A stretch of DNA of 64,000 bases from Tetracentron sinense (Eukaryota; Streptophyta; Magnoliopsida; Trochodendrales; Trochodendraceae), in NCBI GenBank assembly GCA_015143295.1, contig CM026560.1, forward strand, positions 1,800,501 to 1,864,500, written 5' to 3'. The notes beneath the pieces were generated by a model. That model ran no database searches. It saw only the letters and a program-made list of their open reading frames with translations, and had not been told where the DNA came from. A program made the translations under genes and the position numbers. Below are positions 35,399 through 47,513 of this stretch, in pieces. Every line of letters starts with the position of its first letter. Within the stretch, counting starts at the first letter, position 1.

Positions 35399-35844
35399 CA
35401 TAGTTTGAAAACTCGGCGAGTCACCCGAGTAACTCGACTCGACTGAATTTCGAGTCGAGTCACCTCAAAACTCGAAGGAAACACTATTTTCCGAGTTACT
35501 CGGGTGACTTGGTCGAGTTGAGCCGAGTTTTTCAACTCGCCGGACTAGGTCGAGTCACATAAGGGTATTCTTATCATTTTTTAAAACCTAAACTCGAACA
35601 TCACACTATTTTTGAATCATATTTTTTTGGGTCTACGAAGACGACCTACTATAGGTTTTTTTAAACCTAGTTTATAGGTTTGAGGCTGTAAAATCAGCAT
35701 ACTTTGAGTTCTTTTAACCCAGGTTTTTCAAGTTATTACATATATATTCCGAGTTGGACCGAGTCGAGTTTATTTTGAGTTTTCCGAGTTACTCGACCCG
35801 GCTAACTTTCGAGTCGAGTCGAGTTTTCGGGTTTTTGAACTATG
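35399..35844. mobile_element. hAT-type MITE, 446 bp, in a PP2C coding exon
   Basis: Perfect 8-bp TSD GTTTGAAC (35391-35398 and 35845-35852). Inverted ends: left CATAGTTTGAAAACTCG, right (reverse complement) CATAGTTCAAAAACCCG. The interior has many GAGTCGAGT/ACTCGACTC words on both sides of an AT-rich centre. Confidence 0.9.
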
Positions 35845-35912
35845 GTTTGAACAAGTTGTCAAAGAGCCCATTGGTTCCGGCAACTACAATGTCTCCCACC
35901 TCAATTGGATAC

Positions 35913-36150
35913 CTGTTTAATTCACATGTTGGGGATCAGCCAAAGAACTTCTCCCAGGGAAAAAATTGTGACATAGTATGCACCACGAGCACCATCCAAA
36001 TACTACAAGCTATGTAACCACAACATTTGACAAGTTTTTCTTACTTATTATTAGCTAATTTAGCTTTAGTAGACAAGCAAACTACTGATATTTAAAATGT
36101 CAGATGTTTACGGTTACTGCAGGCAGTCATTTATGCATCAATAAACTAAC
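35913..36150 (-). other. PP2C relic intron
   Basis: Non-coding segment between the 35912 and 36151 exon boundaries; minus-strand acceptor AAACAG and donor CAG|GTTAG are visible. Confidence 0.6.
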
Positions 36151-36929
36151 CTGAGCTGAACTCAGTGGATCAGACTTGCTGCCACTTCCCAGTTGGTATG
36201 GGCAGTTGAATCTGCGTAGCTGCACAGGTGAACATTAAATGATCCTATCCTCTCTAATTACCATGAAACAGCTACCTCCCACGTTCATAGCATGTCAGAA
36301 CTGCAACATGAAATAAGGACAGTTTTTAATAAGAATCTGTGTAAAGGTTATTTTCATATCATGAAAGTAATGTCACAAATTTAGAGCTTATCCTAATTTA
36401 CAAGAAAACATCATGGGGAAGATTTTTTTTTGATATGTAAGATCATGGGAAAGAAATATACGCAAACCTTGTTTGTGAATGCTACTAAACAAGCTGTAGA
36501 TGATCCTTCAACCTTGGTGTTTGAGTAGGCTGCCTCTAACACCCTTTCCGAATCAACAAAGCCATACGGTTCCTTATGAATTGCAACTATGGAATTGTAC
36601 ATCAGTTCTCGAGCGTATTCCCCCAAGTCCACACCTCTCTTGGCCCATCCTCCAACACCATCAGCAACAACTATGACTCGCTGCAGTTTATGGATGAAAT
36701 GTGCATCCACCCCTCTTGGCTTCAACTCATCATCCTTCGGCAGGTAGCATGATCCTGCAATGATCTTCAAATTTTTCTTCTTCCTCCTCACAGTCCTGCA
36801 GTCAAAGAAGTAAGCATCGAAAACTAGTTAGATATGTAATAAACATCTACAAACTGAACAGATAAAACATTTGAGCCTATATATTCACGTTCATTCCCAA
36901 TGGTATTATAAACCCATCAAAGTAGAGAT

Positions 36930-37202
36930 TAAAAATATTGTTATTATTCAAAACAACTCAAGAATAAGTTTACAGTCAATTACAATTATATAAGCACAGC
37001 AATGGATGCGACAACTAATACAAGGAAACCGTGTGATGTTAGTTTGGAAACCGTGTAGGTGGATATGGTAACATGAATCTCAATATGAGACAATCACGTA
37101 TGAAATATCTTTGTCTTGAGGTTTTGATTCCATGTAGTGCTTGTTCTCAAAGGATTGGTTGAAGATCCGATCACAGGAGAGTTGGTATCATGTGTGCTAT
37201 TA
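36930..37202 (-). repeat. 3' LTR of the 37-41.8-kb Copia element
   Basis: 273 bp; GGAAACCGTGT occurs twice within it. No difference from the partner LTR was found on direct reading. Confidence 0.92.
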
Positions 37203-40200
37203 CGCCCCCGCAAGCTAAACGGCAGGTCAACGACGTGGAGCTTGTTTTTGAGCATTTGAAAGCGGGCTGAGGTTAGTCCCTTGGTGAAGATGTCCGCTAC
37301 TTGATCAATGGTGCCAACGAACAGAACATTAATGTCCCGACGAACCACTTTTTCGCGAATAAAATGATAATCCACCTCAACATGTTTGGTGCGGGCATGA
37401 TACACGGGATTAGAAGCAAGAGAGATAGCACTTATGTTATCACAGTAGATCAATGGTGGTGATTTAAGATAGATGCCCAAATCGAGCAATAACATACGGA
37501 TCCAATACAACTCAGCAGCTGTGTTAGCAAGAGATCTATACTCGGATTCAGTGCTGGATCGTGCAATTGTTGGCTGTTTTTTTTTGCGCTCCACGAAACA
37601 AGATTGTGGCCAAGAAAAATGGCATATCCGGATGTGGATCGGCGGTCATCCAAATCTCCGGCCCAATCGGCATCTGAATATGCAGTTATGCTGAGTGGTC
37701 CTTTGCAAAAATGGAGACCGGAGGTGACAGTGCCTTTAAGGAATTGTAAGATTCGTTTAAGGGCCAGCCAATGACTCGTTCGCGGTGAGTGTAAAAATTG
37801 GCACACTTGGTTAACAGCAAAGGTGATGTCGGGTCTAGTTAAAGTAACATATTGAAGTGCTCCGACAAGACTCCGATATTCATGAGGATTGGGAAGGGGA
37901 TCGCCATCAAATTGAAATAGTTTAGTGCCTGAAACAACTGGTGAGTGGAGCGGCTTGGCACCATCCATGTGGGCACAAACAAGGAGTTCTGTGATGTACT
38001 TTGATTGAGTAAGATAGAGACCTGATGGCGTACGATGAGCTTCAAGGCCAAGAAAGTAGTGAAGAGAGCCCAGATCTTTCATGGCAAAGAGTTTGCTAAG
38101 GTCGGTCAGGAGCTTGGAGAGCGCCCACTCTTTGTTGCTTGTGACCACGATGTCATCTACATAGATAAGCAATATAGTCATGGTCTCATCATCCTTACGA
38201 ATGAAAAGAGAGGTGTCTGCCTGAGAGCCTACAAATCCAAGGCCCTGAATATAAGTGGTAAGACGAAGGAACCAGGCCCTTGGGGCCTGTTTGAGGCCAT
38301 AGATCGCCTTGTGTAGTCGACACACATGAGAGGGCCGAGTTGGATCTACAAACCCTGGGGGTTGGTCCATATAAACTTCCTCTGTAAGAACTCCATGGAG
38401 GAAAGCATTTTGCACGTCTAACTGACGAAGCGGCCACCCTTGTTGAATTGCCAAGGAAAGAACAACCCGGATCGTGGTAGGCTTAACCACGGGGCTGAAG
38501 GTGTCACTATAGTCAATACCCGGCTGTTGGTGAAAGCCTTTTGCAACAAGACGGGCCTTGTACCGTTCAATGGTACCATCAGAGCGTTGTTTAACTTTAT
38601 ATATCCAGCGGCAACCGACCACATTTTGGTCAGGTCGGGCGGGAACCAGGGACCATGTGCCTTGTTGTAGTAAGGCATCAAACTCAAGAGCCATGGCAGC
38701 CCTCCACTTGTCATGTTTGATCGCCTGAGTGTAGCATGTAGGTTCAGTAGGTGTTAGAGAGGAGGTAAGGGCTAGTGGTAAAGGATATTTGGTGACAGTG
38801 AAAGTCTTGGGTTTGAAAATTCCTGCCATGCCTCTTGTTTGCATGGAATGGGTTGGCACCAATGATGTATTGGGTGGAGGGGCATGTGTTGGAATAGGTG
38901 AAGATGATGAACCGGGTGAGGTTAGAGGTGATGGAAGCATCGGATGGGGCATGGATGGACTAGGTAACGAGTTTGGAAGGGGATGAGTAGTGGCATCGTG
39001 GATTGGGTACGAAGTGGATGTGCTGGGTAGTGAGGTGGGAAGGGGAGGACTAGTGGCATCGTGGATTGGGGAGTTGGGTGGCAGATTGGGATGTGGAGCT
39101 AGTGAAGGGAGTGGAGAATCGGTCACTATAGGATTGATTGTCATAGGGGTGATGGGTGGGCCAGATGTCGGTCGTTCACTTTGATTAGGAAGTTGAAGAA
39201 GTGAATAGGTGTCAGTTGGTGGCGTGGCTACTTGGGTGGGATCCAATCCAACAGACGGGGAGCAAGCGTAGGCCTTATCCACATGCGCATAAGGAAATGT
39301 CGCTTCATCGAAAATCACATGGCGAGACAGGTATACCCTCCGAGAGATGGGATCAAGACACTTATAGCCCTTGTGGTTTCTCCCATAACCAAGAAAAACA
39401 CAAGGCATCGTTCTATATGACAGTTTGCCATGGGAATAGGGCCGTAGATATGGGTAGCAAGTGCAACCAAAACTACGGAGAATGGTGTAATCAGGGGACT
39501 TTTGGAATAGTTTCTCATACGGAGAGATGTTGTGAAGGATGCGTGTGGGCATACGGTTTATTAGGAAGACTGCTGTGGCGAAAGCATCATCCCAATATGA
39601 AAGAGGTACACGTGAATGGGCCATAAGTGTTAAGCCCGTTTCAACTATGTGACGGTGTTTACGCTATGCGCGGCCATTTTGCTCGGGGGTGTAAGGACAT
39701 GATATCCGATGCGAAATGCCATAGTTGGCCAAAAAATCACGAAACCGAGTGCTCATGTATTCTCCTCCGCCATCGGTTTGGAGAGATTTAATTTTTCGGT
39801 CAAACATGGTTTCAACTAATGATTTGAAACGGACAAAAACATCATAAACTTGGGATTTAAAGGCAAGAGGAAAGATCCAACAGTATCTACTGAAGTCATC
39901 AATAAAAGTTACATAAGATTTTGCACCATTTATTGAAGTAATTGAACTAGGTCCCCAAACATCCGTGTGCACAAGTTCCAAAGGGTATTGCGAAATAGAA
40001 TCAGAAAGTTGAAAAGGCAACCGAGAGCTTTTCCCATTTGACAAGATGAGCAGATGGTTTGGTGTTGTGATGATCTGCCAAGATGAATATGAGGAGCAAC
40101 CTGTTGAAGTGTTTGATGAGATGGGTGCCCTAATCGATGATGCCAAACAGAACTAGATACCGTACTACTGATGAATGCCGAAGGAGATGAATATGGCTTA

Positions 40201-41522
40201 TTCTTATCATGCGGTTGAAAGTGAAGTGGATAAAGGCCCTTACTGCTCCGTCCTTGGAAAAGGATCTTCCCCGATTTGTTGTCCTTAACAGAGAAACCAG
40301 AGGATGTGAAGACAAAATGACAATCATTATCTTTTGAAAATTCTGAGACAGATAAAAGATTTTTGGTAATACATGGAACATGAAGAATATCTTGCATGTG
40401 AAAAGTAGATCCATTTGAAGAGTAAGAAGTGGAACCAATATGCTCAATACGTAATCCCTTACCATTACCAACTGTGAGGTTGTCACTACCTTCGTAGTCT
40501 GAATGTAAGGAAAGATTGTTTAAATCAGCCGTGACATGATTGGTTGCACCCGTGTCGGTGAACCAAGTGGAATCTTGCCTCATTGCTGCCATGGCTTGTA
40601 GCTTTGGAGGAGATTGACGCCCCTGAAATGAAAGATCTAGACGGTGGAAGCAGTCAAGAGCCGAGTGACCGACCCGGTTACAAATTTGACATGAAGGGGC
40701 ATTACTTGGTTTAGTGGAATGATTGTTGGATGGATTGGCTCGTCCTCCATGATTCCGACCTCGGCCACGACCACGAAAATATGAGCTTCCACGAGATCCA
40801 CCACGTCCCTGTGCACGCGAGTGGGTAGACCGATTGGTGAAAAATGCAGTTGAAGGTTGTTCGAGTGTTGGAGTGGTAGTATGAGAGTCCAAACGCATTT
40901 CAAAGGTAAGAAGTTGTCCGAATAGGTCCTCAAAATTGATCGGAGTGTCACGGTTCACCACCGATGTGTGGACAGGATCATATTCCTGGCCCAATCCATT
41001 TAAAATCTGATTGCATAAATCATACTCTGTGATTGGCTGACCAATAGCTTCTAGAGCGTCAGCAATATGCTTCATTTTGTCGAGGTAATCTGTTATAGAT
41101 GAACCTCCTTTCTTGAGATTTTGAAACTGTTGTTTCAGTTGTAAAACACGAGACCTGGATTGTATGAGATGTAATCTCTCAAGTCTAAGCCATACCTCTC
41201 GAGACGATTGCAGGCCGATCACACGTTGGAGAACAGTCGGTGTGAGAGTGGCATTGATCCACAAAAGAACAAGTGAATCTTGTTCCATCCAGCGCTCATA
41301 CTCTAGATTGATGTTGGTCATCGGTTTATTGTTATCATCACAAAGGAATTGTTCTGGGCACTGAGAAGATCCATCTACATACTTGAGAAGTTTGTTGGTG
41401 CGTAGAATTGGCACGAATTGGCTCTTCCATAGCAGATAGTTGTCACGGTCTAGTTTGATCGATACTAGATTCGTGATATTAGGAACAACAATATGACTGG
41501 TGAGCGATGAAGATCCAGCCAT
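37094..41522 (-). pseudogene. Copia Gag-Pol polyprotein with three lesions
   Basis: Starts at ATG 41522 (MAGSSSLTSHIVVPN) with a UBN2-type Gag (LDRDNYLLWKSQFVPILR), an intact knuckle CQICNRVGHSALDC near 40670 and protease WFTDTGATNHVT. Integrase carries HTDVWG and LQTDGGGEYMS. Reverse transcriptase has QLDVQNAFLHG, GLKQAPRAWF and YVDDIVVTS; RNase H has YSDADWAGDLDDRRSTSGYA, SSTESEYRSLA and VEVDYHFIREK; it ends near 37094 within the LTR. Lesions: a 1-base-class frameshift near 40025-40040 (after CQMGK), a TAG at 39664-39666 in place of the catalytic Glu codon of the NGxAERK motif, and a shift at an A9 run (37577-37585) in RNase H. Otherwise full length. Confidence 0.9.
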
Positions 41523-41575
41523 TGTAGAATGATCTCAGTTGACAGTGATCTTCCCAGGTTATGGCTCTGATATCA

Positions 41576-41848
41576 TAAAAATATTGTTATTATTCAAAAC
41601 AACTCAAGAATAAGTTTACAGTCAATTACAATTATATAAGCACAGCAATGGATGCGACAACTAATACAAGGAAACCGTGTGATGTTAGTTTGGAAACCGT
41701 GTAGGTGGATATGGTAACATGAATCTCAATATGAGACAATCACGTATGAAATATCTTTGTCTTGAGGTTTTGATTCCATGTAGTGCTTGTTCTCAAAGGA
41801 TTGGTTGAAGATCCGATCACAGGAGAGTTGGTATCATGTGTGCTATTA
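41576..41848 (-). repeat. 5' LTR of the 37-41.8-kb Copia element
   Basis: 273 bp, adjoining the tRNA-Met-type primer site at 41563-41575. Confidence 0.92.
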
Positions 41849-41853
41849 GAGAT

Positions 41854-44800
41854 CTCCCCCTGGATATCAAGGTAACCATCCTTATGGAGAGGTTGGATTT
41901 ATTCAGTATTTGTTTTGGGTCTTTGTCTATTAAGGCCTGATTCTCTGTATAGTTACAAGGTTGTATCAGTGAAATTAAAAAAAATAACTACAATTTCTAC
42001 CACTGGAGTAAAAGCTGGTGGTAAAACTAAAACAGAGTATCTGGTTGTTGCTGTTTTCTTGAGATTAAAAACAAAACTCCCTGCTGATTGAAGGCCAGGT
42101 TTTGGAATTAAGGTTCAATTTTCTATAAATTGAATCTAAGTCCTTATTTTTCAGGGTGATTCCTTTTACAACTAAGTTTTATCTACTAAGTGTTTAACTA
42201 TGTTTAGAGAAAGAGTACAGAGCTATCAGTTGTCTAAGCTATTGGCAATGATATGATAGCATGACTAATTCTGATTTTAACATGAGATGATTCCAGAGAG
42301 GAGTGTAAGAATGAAAAAATATTTAGTTAGATATGAAGTACAATGTAGATGGTTTACACTAACAGACTGGATAGCCGAGTTTTCAGCTATAAGTCGCTTC
42401 GGTTGAGAGTTTCCTACTCTAATATGCAATAAGATAATCCAATTAAACTTTTATGAAACTTCAGCAGAAGTAATATCAGGTTATAGTGGTCTTTTTTTCT
42501 TTTTGTCTTTTTGTCTTTTCTGTTGAAGGTAAGCTGGTTATAGTGGTCTTCTTGAGGTTAGGAAAATGATCCCCCATTAAATGATTAAACAATTGAATCC
42601 GAAATACAGAAAGGAGTCAACGTACTCAAATCTGAAATTACATGCCATAACTCCAAATCGAGCAACTAAACTGACATAGAATTTCACTATGAAAGATTTA
42701 CTAGAAGTAATGCAAGTGAGATCCCAATTCCCACATGATCGAATGAGCATAAACTGTAAGGTCTCATATATTTTAGTGCTATTCTTTTGACCATCCAAAA
42801 GAATGTGAATGACAGCATGATCATCTGGGTGGGTGCTTAGGAGATCTCCTAGAAGTGACCTGCACACAGTATGTCCCACTATACAATATGCACTGCTTCT
42901 TTTAAAAACGTACCTAAATGAGATTTTTTATGTTTTATATTTCTTAAGATTTTTCATGTCGTTATAATGTATTTACAATGCAACATAGTAAAAATTCAAA
43001 TTCAATAAATCAGCTTCCAATTAGAGATTCCCAAGTGGTACAATCGTGTGGACTCTTGACTCTGTGACCTCGAAGGCTTAAGCTGATCCCCATGATGCTC
43101 ATACTATTAACAACAATTTTATTTGGGTTTTTAAGTTCAAATACTACCCTCCATGTGACAATCTAAAGTATAAACAGCTATATGCCACAGGCCATTTAGG
43201 TCGCCTGCCAGTCACTAGATATTGAGTTCCGGAATGTAGGGGAATGAGTCCCTTCAGACACAGATGCAAGTCAAGGACAATGTTATGACTGGCTGATCCA
43301 AAAATGGAATAAACTTCTTAAAGTATAAGACAAGGAGGATGGAGTGAGGCCCTGTAACATGGGCACTGTAAGAAAAGATTGTCAATGCCTTGCTTGACAA
43401 AACCAAGAGTTCCCTCTACCTTCAATGGATCCTCAAGGAAAGCCAAACTTGCTCAGCTCTGCCGTGCTCAATGTCATAGAGCTTTTGCCCCCTGTACCTA
43501 CTCCATACTCGTTGAGACTAATCATCACCAGCTTGCATAGGTTCATTGACAAGGTTGGATACAATATGACCCAGATTTGTCCCATTTGGACACTTAACTG
43601 TCAAATTTGAAAATTGGACTTGTTGGGTCTAACCCAACTCAGACCTGGCCTAGGTATACATTTTGGACTAGCCAATCTAGTCCAGGTCAGTCTTCAGATT
43701 CTTGGTTTACACTACTAGTGCATAGTGAAGGAAAGAGCCCTTAGCAGTTTCAGTGACTAGTTAAATGTGTTTCTAGGTCCTATTTATATCAGGAAAATAG
43801 GTGCGGCGAGAGAGTAGAGGTGTACACAACAAGACACTAGCCAATAGTCTTACTCAATAAGATAAGTAACCCTTAGATATTCAACAATCAGAACCAAAAT
43901 ATTGACAAGAATCATCTAAACCCAAGTTTTGTAATCAAGATTCAGCTTATCTTCATCTATCTGAAGAGATAAACGTGTAAAGGATGCATAAAAAGATGGC
44001 TAAAGCAATCTGTGTCCTTGTTTTTCAGCATGATTAATGTTACTACTAAGTTTTTATCTAAACTAGTTAGGCCTGCACGTGCAAGGCATGTGCGAAGCCG
44101 GACAAAAATGGAATCAAATTATAGACTTCAATTTGAATTGTTAATAAAAGGGTAATTAATATATAATTAATTAATTAACTATAGTTAAGAATTCAAATAT
44201 CTAAATAGGGTTTTAAATAGAAAACACGATGATGAAAATAACTTCAAAGCAGTAGCAAACAGCATTTAGATTAACGTAATGCAAACATTCTCTGCAAAAC
44301 CTGATTTAATTCTATATATATTTTTTTTCATATATTAGCCATTGAAGCATAAATATAATGTCAACGAAGCAATACTAATTAGCATGAGGAATCTGAATGG
44401 GAAGTAAGTAGGGGTTGATCTCTTTGTTATAAACAAAAAACGGAAACCAGCACACAGATAGAAAGAACTGAGAAAAGATGACCCAGAATGGCAGAATATG
44501 TAACTTTAGTACAGAACATAGTGTATAGATTTTCATGCATACTATCATTGGATCACTATCTATTGCTGCTATGCAGCTGTTACTTTACATCTAGAAAGTA
44601 TTGAGATTCCGAGTTTTGCAGGTATCTAGTATCTAAAAAGCACACGAATTCAAGCTTGTTAACACAAAGAATCAAAGTCAATGAAAGATGTATTATTAGC
44701 TGAAATGGTAGCAAAAAAAATTGGTGTAGGGAAAAGAGGAACTACAAAGGAAAAAATATCAATGCAGAAGAGAGTTAGATTTGATCATAGAAGAGAAAGA

Positions 44801-45320
44801 CAAAGGACTATAAGAGAAGGAACTGGGAGATGAACAGTTCATAACAGAGATGCTGATAAAGGATAAGACAAAACAAGAGAGGGAACTGGGAGATGTTTAT
44901 TCCAAATAGTCTTCAAGTTGCATCAGTAACAGGTATAGACAAAAGAAAAGACAAACAACTAACAAAATCTGCTAATTTCCTATAACTCTACACTGAACTT
45001 TGGTTTCAGTGTTGTTGAGTGTGCAACTTGTCAGCTCTGTTATGATACAGACCATTAGACCACACACACATGTATATATATATATATCATTGTCAGGTAG
45101 TTTTAGGGAAATAAACATTGATGGAACACAAATGCTGCCTAGGGATCCACTGTCACATGCATATCCCCAACCGAAGAATTTGCAACTATATCCTTCCATC
45201 ATTATTCTGCAACCAAGACATTCTCATTCAAAGAACACTAATTTTCCTGTGACTACCAAGTCTCTCCTCCCAGCATGGTCATACTAATTAAGCAAAATCA
45301 ATTCAAATCGATAGTTTAAT
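41854..45320. other. Non-coding interval, no gene recognised
   Basis: Short frames only. At 44064-44100 the plus strand reads AACTAGTTAGGCCTGCACG then CAAGGCATGTGCG, resembling an inverted Helitron 3' end (palindrome about ten bases from CTAG). A TA run is at about 45070-45086. 42141-42193 and 44016-44065 share CCTT-TTTTTCAG and ACTAAGTTTT-ATCTA words. Confidence 0.5.
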
Positions 45321-46520
45321 TGTAACGACCCCAAGTCCTACCTTGACCAAAATAGGACCTTGGGTCGCCACATTTCTTAACCTGCTTAAATCCCATGACA
45401 AAAAGGCATGCAACACGAGTCTCCAAAATGAGAATAATAAAATTTCAATATATAAACAAACCATCCTGCATAAGTCTGACCCATATAAGCATAACCTACC
45501 ATGAACCAAAGTAATCTGATAACCGAAGTATAAAGTGACCAACTAAGCAACATCATCTAAAGCAACTTGAGTCTATTACAATCTTCACAAAAAGATTAAA
45601 CCAGTCCTAATAGTGTGGCCACCTATTCAACTCTTGAGCTCCCTCAACTGGAGGCTCACCTTCTTCTCTTTCCTCGGAGTATACTTCCTCAACCCACGAC
45701 TCCGCTATTAGTTCTAGCTCTAAACCTATCGACAATAACAAGTCGACTGAATATTAAAAACACTCAGTGGATAAGCAGTCTAATCCACAACATAATATCA
45801 TTTGAACATATTCAATAACAAAATCATTTCGTAAACATATAATCAGAGTGCGTGAAAGCATGCAAGACATATCATATTTTCATCTTGACTCGTGTAAACT
45901 TGTGAGCTTGAGAGACTCTTAGACTTGATCTTACATGACGCATGTTCTTGTAAACTTGCAAGATAATTCTTATAAGCTTGTGAGATAATTCTTGTGAGAT
46001 TCCATATCGCTTCTACGGACCAATACTTATGAGCTTATGAGATATTCCTTATGCATGCATGCTTGTGAGACTCATAAGATTTATAGACTTACCATGCAAG
46101 TGAACATGTGCTTGAGTGTTGTAATTGACATTCGAGTTGGTTACCGCTTAGATTCCGATCTCCTACCATGGAAACTCCACTATACTGTCCCATACCATAT
46201 AGTTAGAGAATTCCCGGTTTGGAAGATTTTCCTCTAAATATTAGCCTACCCGAATACCAACCACTATTCAATATAAATAGGGCATAGTTTAACATGAGAA
46301 GCATCATTAACATTTTTAGCATAATTTAGCATGAGAATCATATCCACATTCTTAGCATAATTCATTCATTTCCAATATACATTTCCTACTTCAAACACAA
46401 TTCATTTTCATTCACACATAAGAACAAACACCTTTCCTTCAATTCATACAATTCATCCTTCATTCAAAACATACATCACCATAGGCCTACATGCCAATCC
46501 CATCTCCATTCATTCAAACC
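45321..46520 (-). mobile_element. Truncated long LTR, same family as 47514-50113
   Basis: Starts TGTAACGACCCC and parallels the first ~1.2 kb of the LTR at 47514: matching blocks CAATAACARGTCGAYTGA, CTCAGYGGATA, CTTGTGAGACT and GCCTACCCGAATA in the same order. The right boundary is approximate; no distal half or TSD seen. Strand is not determined by coding; minus is a weak inference. Confidence 0.55.
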
Positions 46521-46904
46521 CAGAAGCGAAAATGAGAAGCAAAATGAAAGCAAGAAGCGAGGCTCAAGAGAGATTTTCATTGGGTAACAAGAAAGATTTT
46601 CTTTTACACACAGAGAAGAGGATGAAAAAGCTAATTCATCGAAACCATTTTTTTCCAGTGGGTAACAAGAGATATTTTCTTTTACACAGAGAAGAGGATG
46701 TTGGATTTTTATTCACAAAATAATTTTTTGAAAAATCTGATTGAAGGATCGTAAGAACGAATTGGGGAAAATTTACAATAGAACATTTAGGAAGAATGGA
46801 TAAAAACTTTTAGAATGAAATAGGAGACTAAATCAAATTGTAAGTTACCAATTCAATGAAATCAGTAAAAAAATCAGATAAGTTCAAGTATAGTGACAAT
46901 TAAA

Positions 46905-47440
46905 AAAAACCTTGATTTAGACGTGAATGTCAAAAAAAAAAGGCAAAGGTGTAGAACCATAACTTCCGAGAGTGCAAAGGTGTAGAACCATTGCCTCAGT
47001 AAGATGTTCAATCGCTACCTCCAGCTTATCTAATTTGCATAAACCTATCGGTGTACACAAACAAATCATTTTCCATAAAAGGCAAAGGCAAAGGTGTAGA
47101 ACCATACCTTCCGAGAGTGCTTCCGTGTGTGCCTTAGCTGCTTGAGAAGCATCTTTCGTAACCTTGATGGAGAGGGTCTCCCATCTGCATAAAGATAATT
47201 AATTGGAAAATAAAAATCCATCACCATAGAAAACATCGAAGATTACAAACCTAAAACATCAACCAATTTTGAAGTCACCTTCTGTTGAGGATAGTTGTCA
47301 GATTCTACCATATCATCGAAGATTACAAACCTAAAACATCAACCAATTTTGAAGTCACCTTCTGTTGAGGATAGTTGTCAGATTCTACCATATCTCCTTC
47401 AAGCTCGATATCTGATTTGATTATATCACTCATATCCTTC
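46905..47440 (-). pseudogene. FAM10/HIP-like (Hsc70-interacting, TPR) gene fragment
   Basis: Minus-strand exon-like pieces: SDIELEGDMVESDNYPQQK near 47330-47430, DASQAAKAHTEALSEG near 47105-47150 and KLEVAIEHLTEAM near 46985-47030. These follow the order of the acidic linker and first TPR of plant FAM10/HIP co-chaperones (family pattern ...VESDNDPPQKMGD... AMEAISEGKLEEAIEHLTEAI). GT/AG-like junctions separate them. Frameshifts, loss of the following TPR sequence and an 80-bp tandem duplication show it is a relic. The long LTR at 47514 lies immediately upstream. Confidence 0.6.
47235..47394. repeat. 80-bp tandem duplication in the FAM10-like relic
   Basis: Two adjacent apparently identical copies beginning ATCGAAGATTACAAACC (47235 and 47315). 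The unit is not a multiple of three and covers the PQQK-coding segment and its splice junction. Confidence 0.9.
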
Positions 47441-47513
47441 ATCAGAGGGATTATTGGCTTCCCGGGAGCGAGGTTATTCTTTAAAGCTCACCATGTCCTC
47501 ATCCCTCTCATTC

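Larger units (their letters stand above)
35152..36795 (-). pseudogene. PP2C-type protein phosphatase pseudogene
   Basis: Relic of a Mn/Mg-dependent Ser/Thr phosphatase related to plant organelle-type PP2Cs. Minus-strand exons: 36795-36468 (SGSCYLP-like IAGSCYLPKDD, VDAHFI, VVADGVGGW, KVEGSSTACLVAF), 36300-36151 (NVGGSCFMVIRED, FNCPYQLGSGSKSD) and 35912-35152 (VGDIVVAGTNGLFDNLF, then HEIADMV, ERALDASNQRY, GGKYDDITVIVARI). The metal-binding GTDG motif reads GTNG. Stops: TAA at 36235-36237 and TGA in the start of the 36300 exon. A MITE at 35399-35844 interrupts the last exon; without it and one TSD the frame runs from DNLF to KHEIAD. Any exon upstream of 36795 would lie beyond the Copia element at 36930-41848; none was recognised. 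Confidence 0.85.
36930..41848 (-). mobile_element. Ty1/Copia retrotransposon, 4,919 bp, recent, TA...TA ends
   Basis: Two 273-bp LTRs (36930-37202 and 41576-41848) that I read as identical, flanked by a perfect TSD GAGAT (36925-36929, 41849-41853). On the minus strand the LTR starts TAATAGCACAC and ends ATATTTTTA, so the termini are TA...TA and not TG...CA. Next to the 5' LTR the primer site reads TGATATCAGAGCC, one base from the tRNA-iMet complement. The polypurine tract is GCGGGGGCG. The element lies upstream of the last recognised PP2C exon. Confidence 0.93.

Noticed and set aside
38035..39626. Several plus-strand frames of 65-141 codons
   Set aside because: Antisense shadows of the Copia pol gene.
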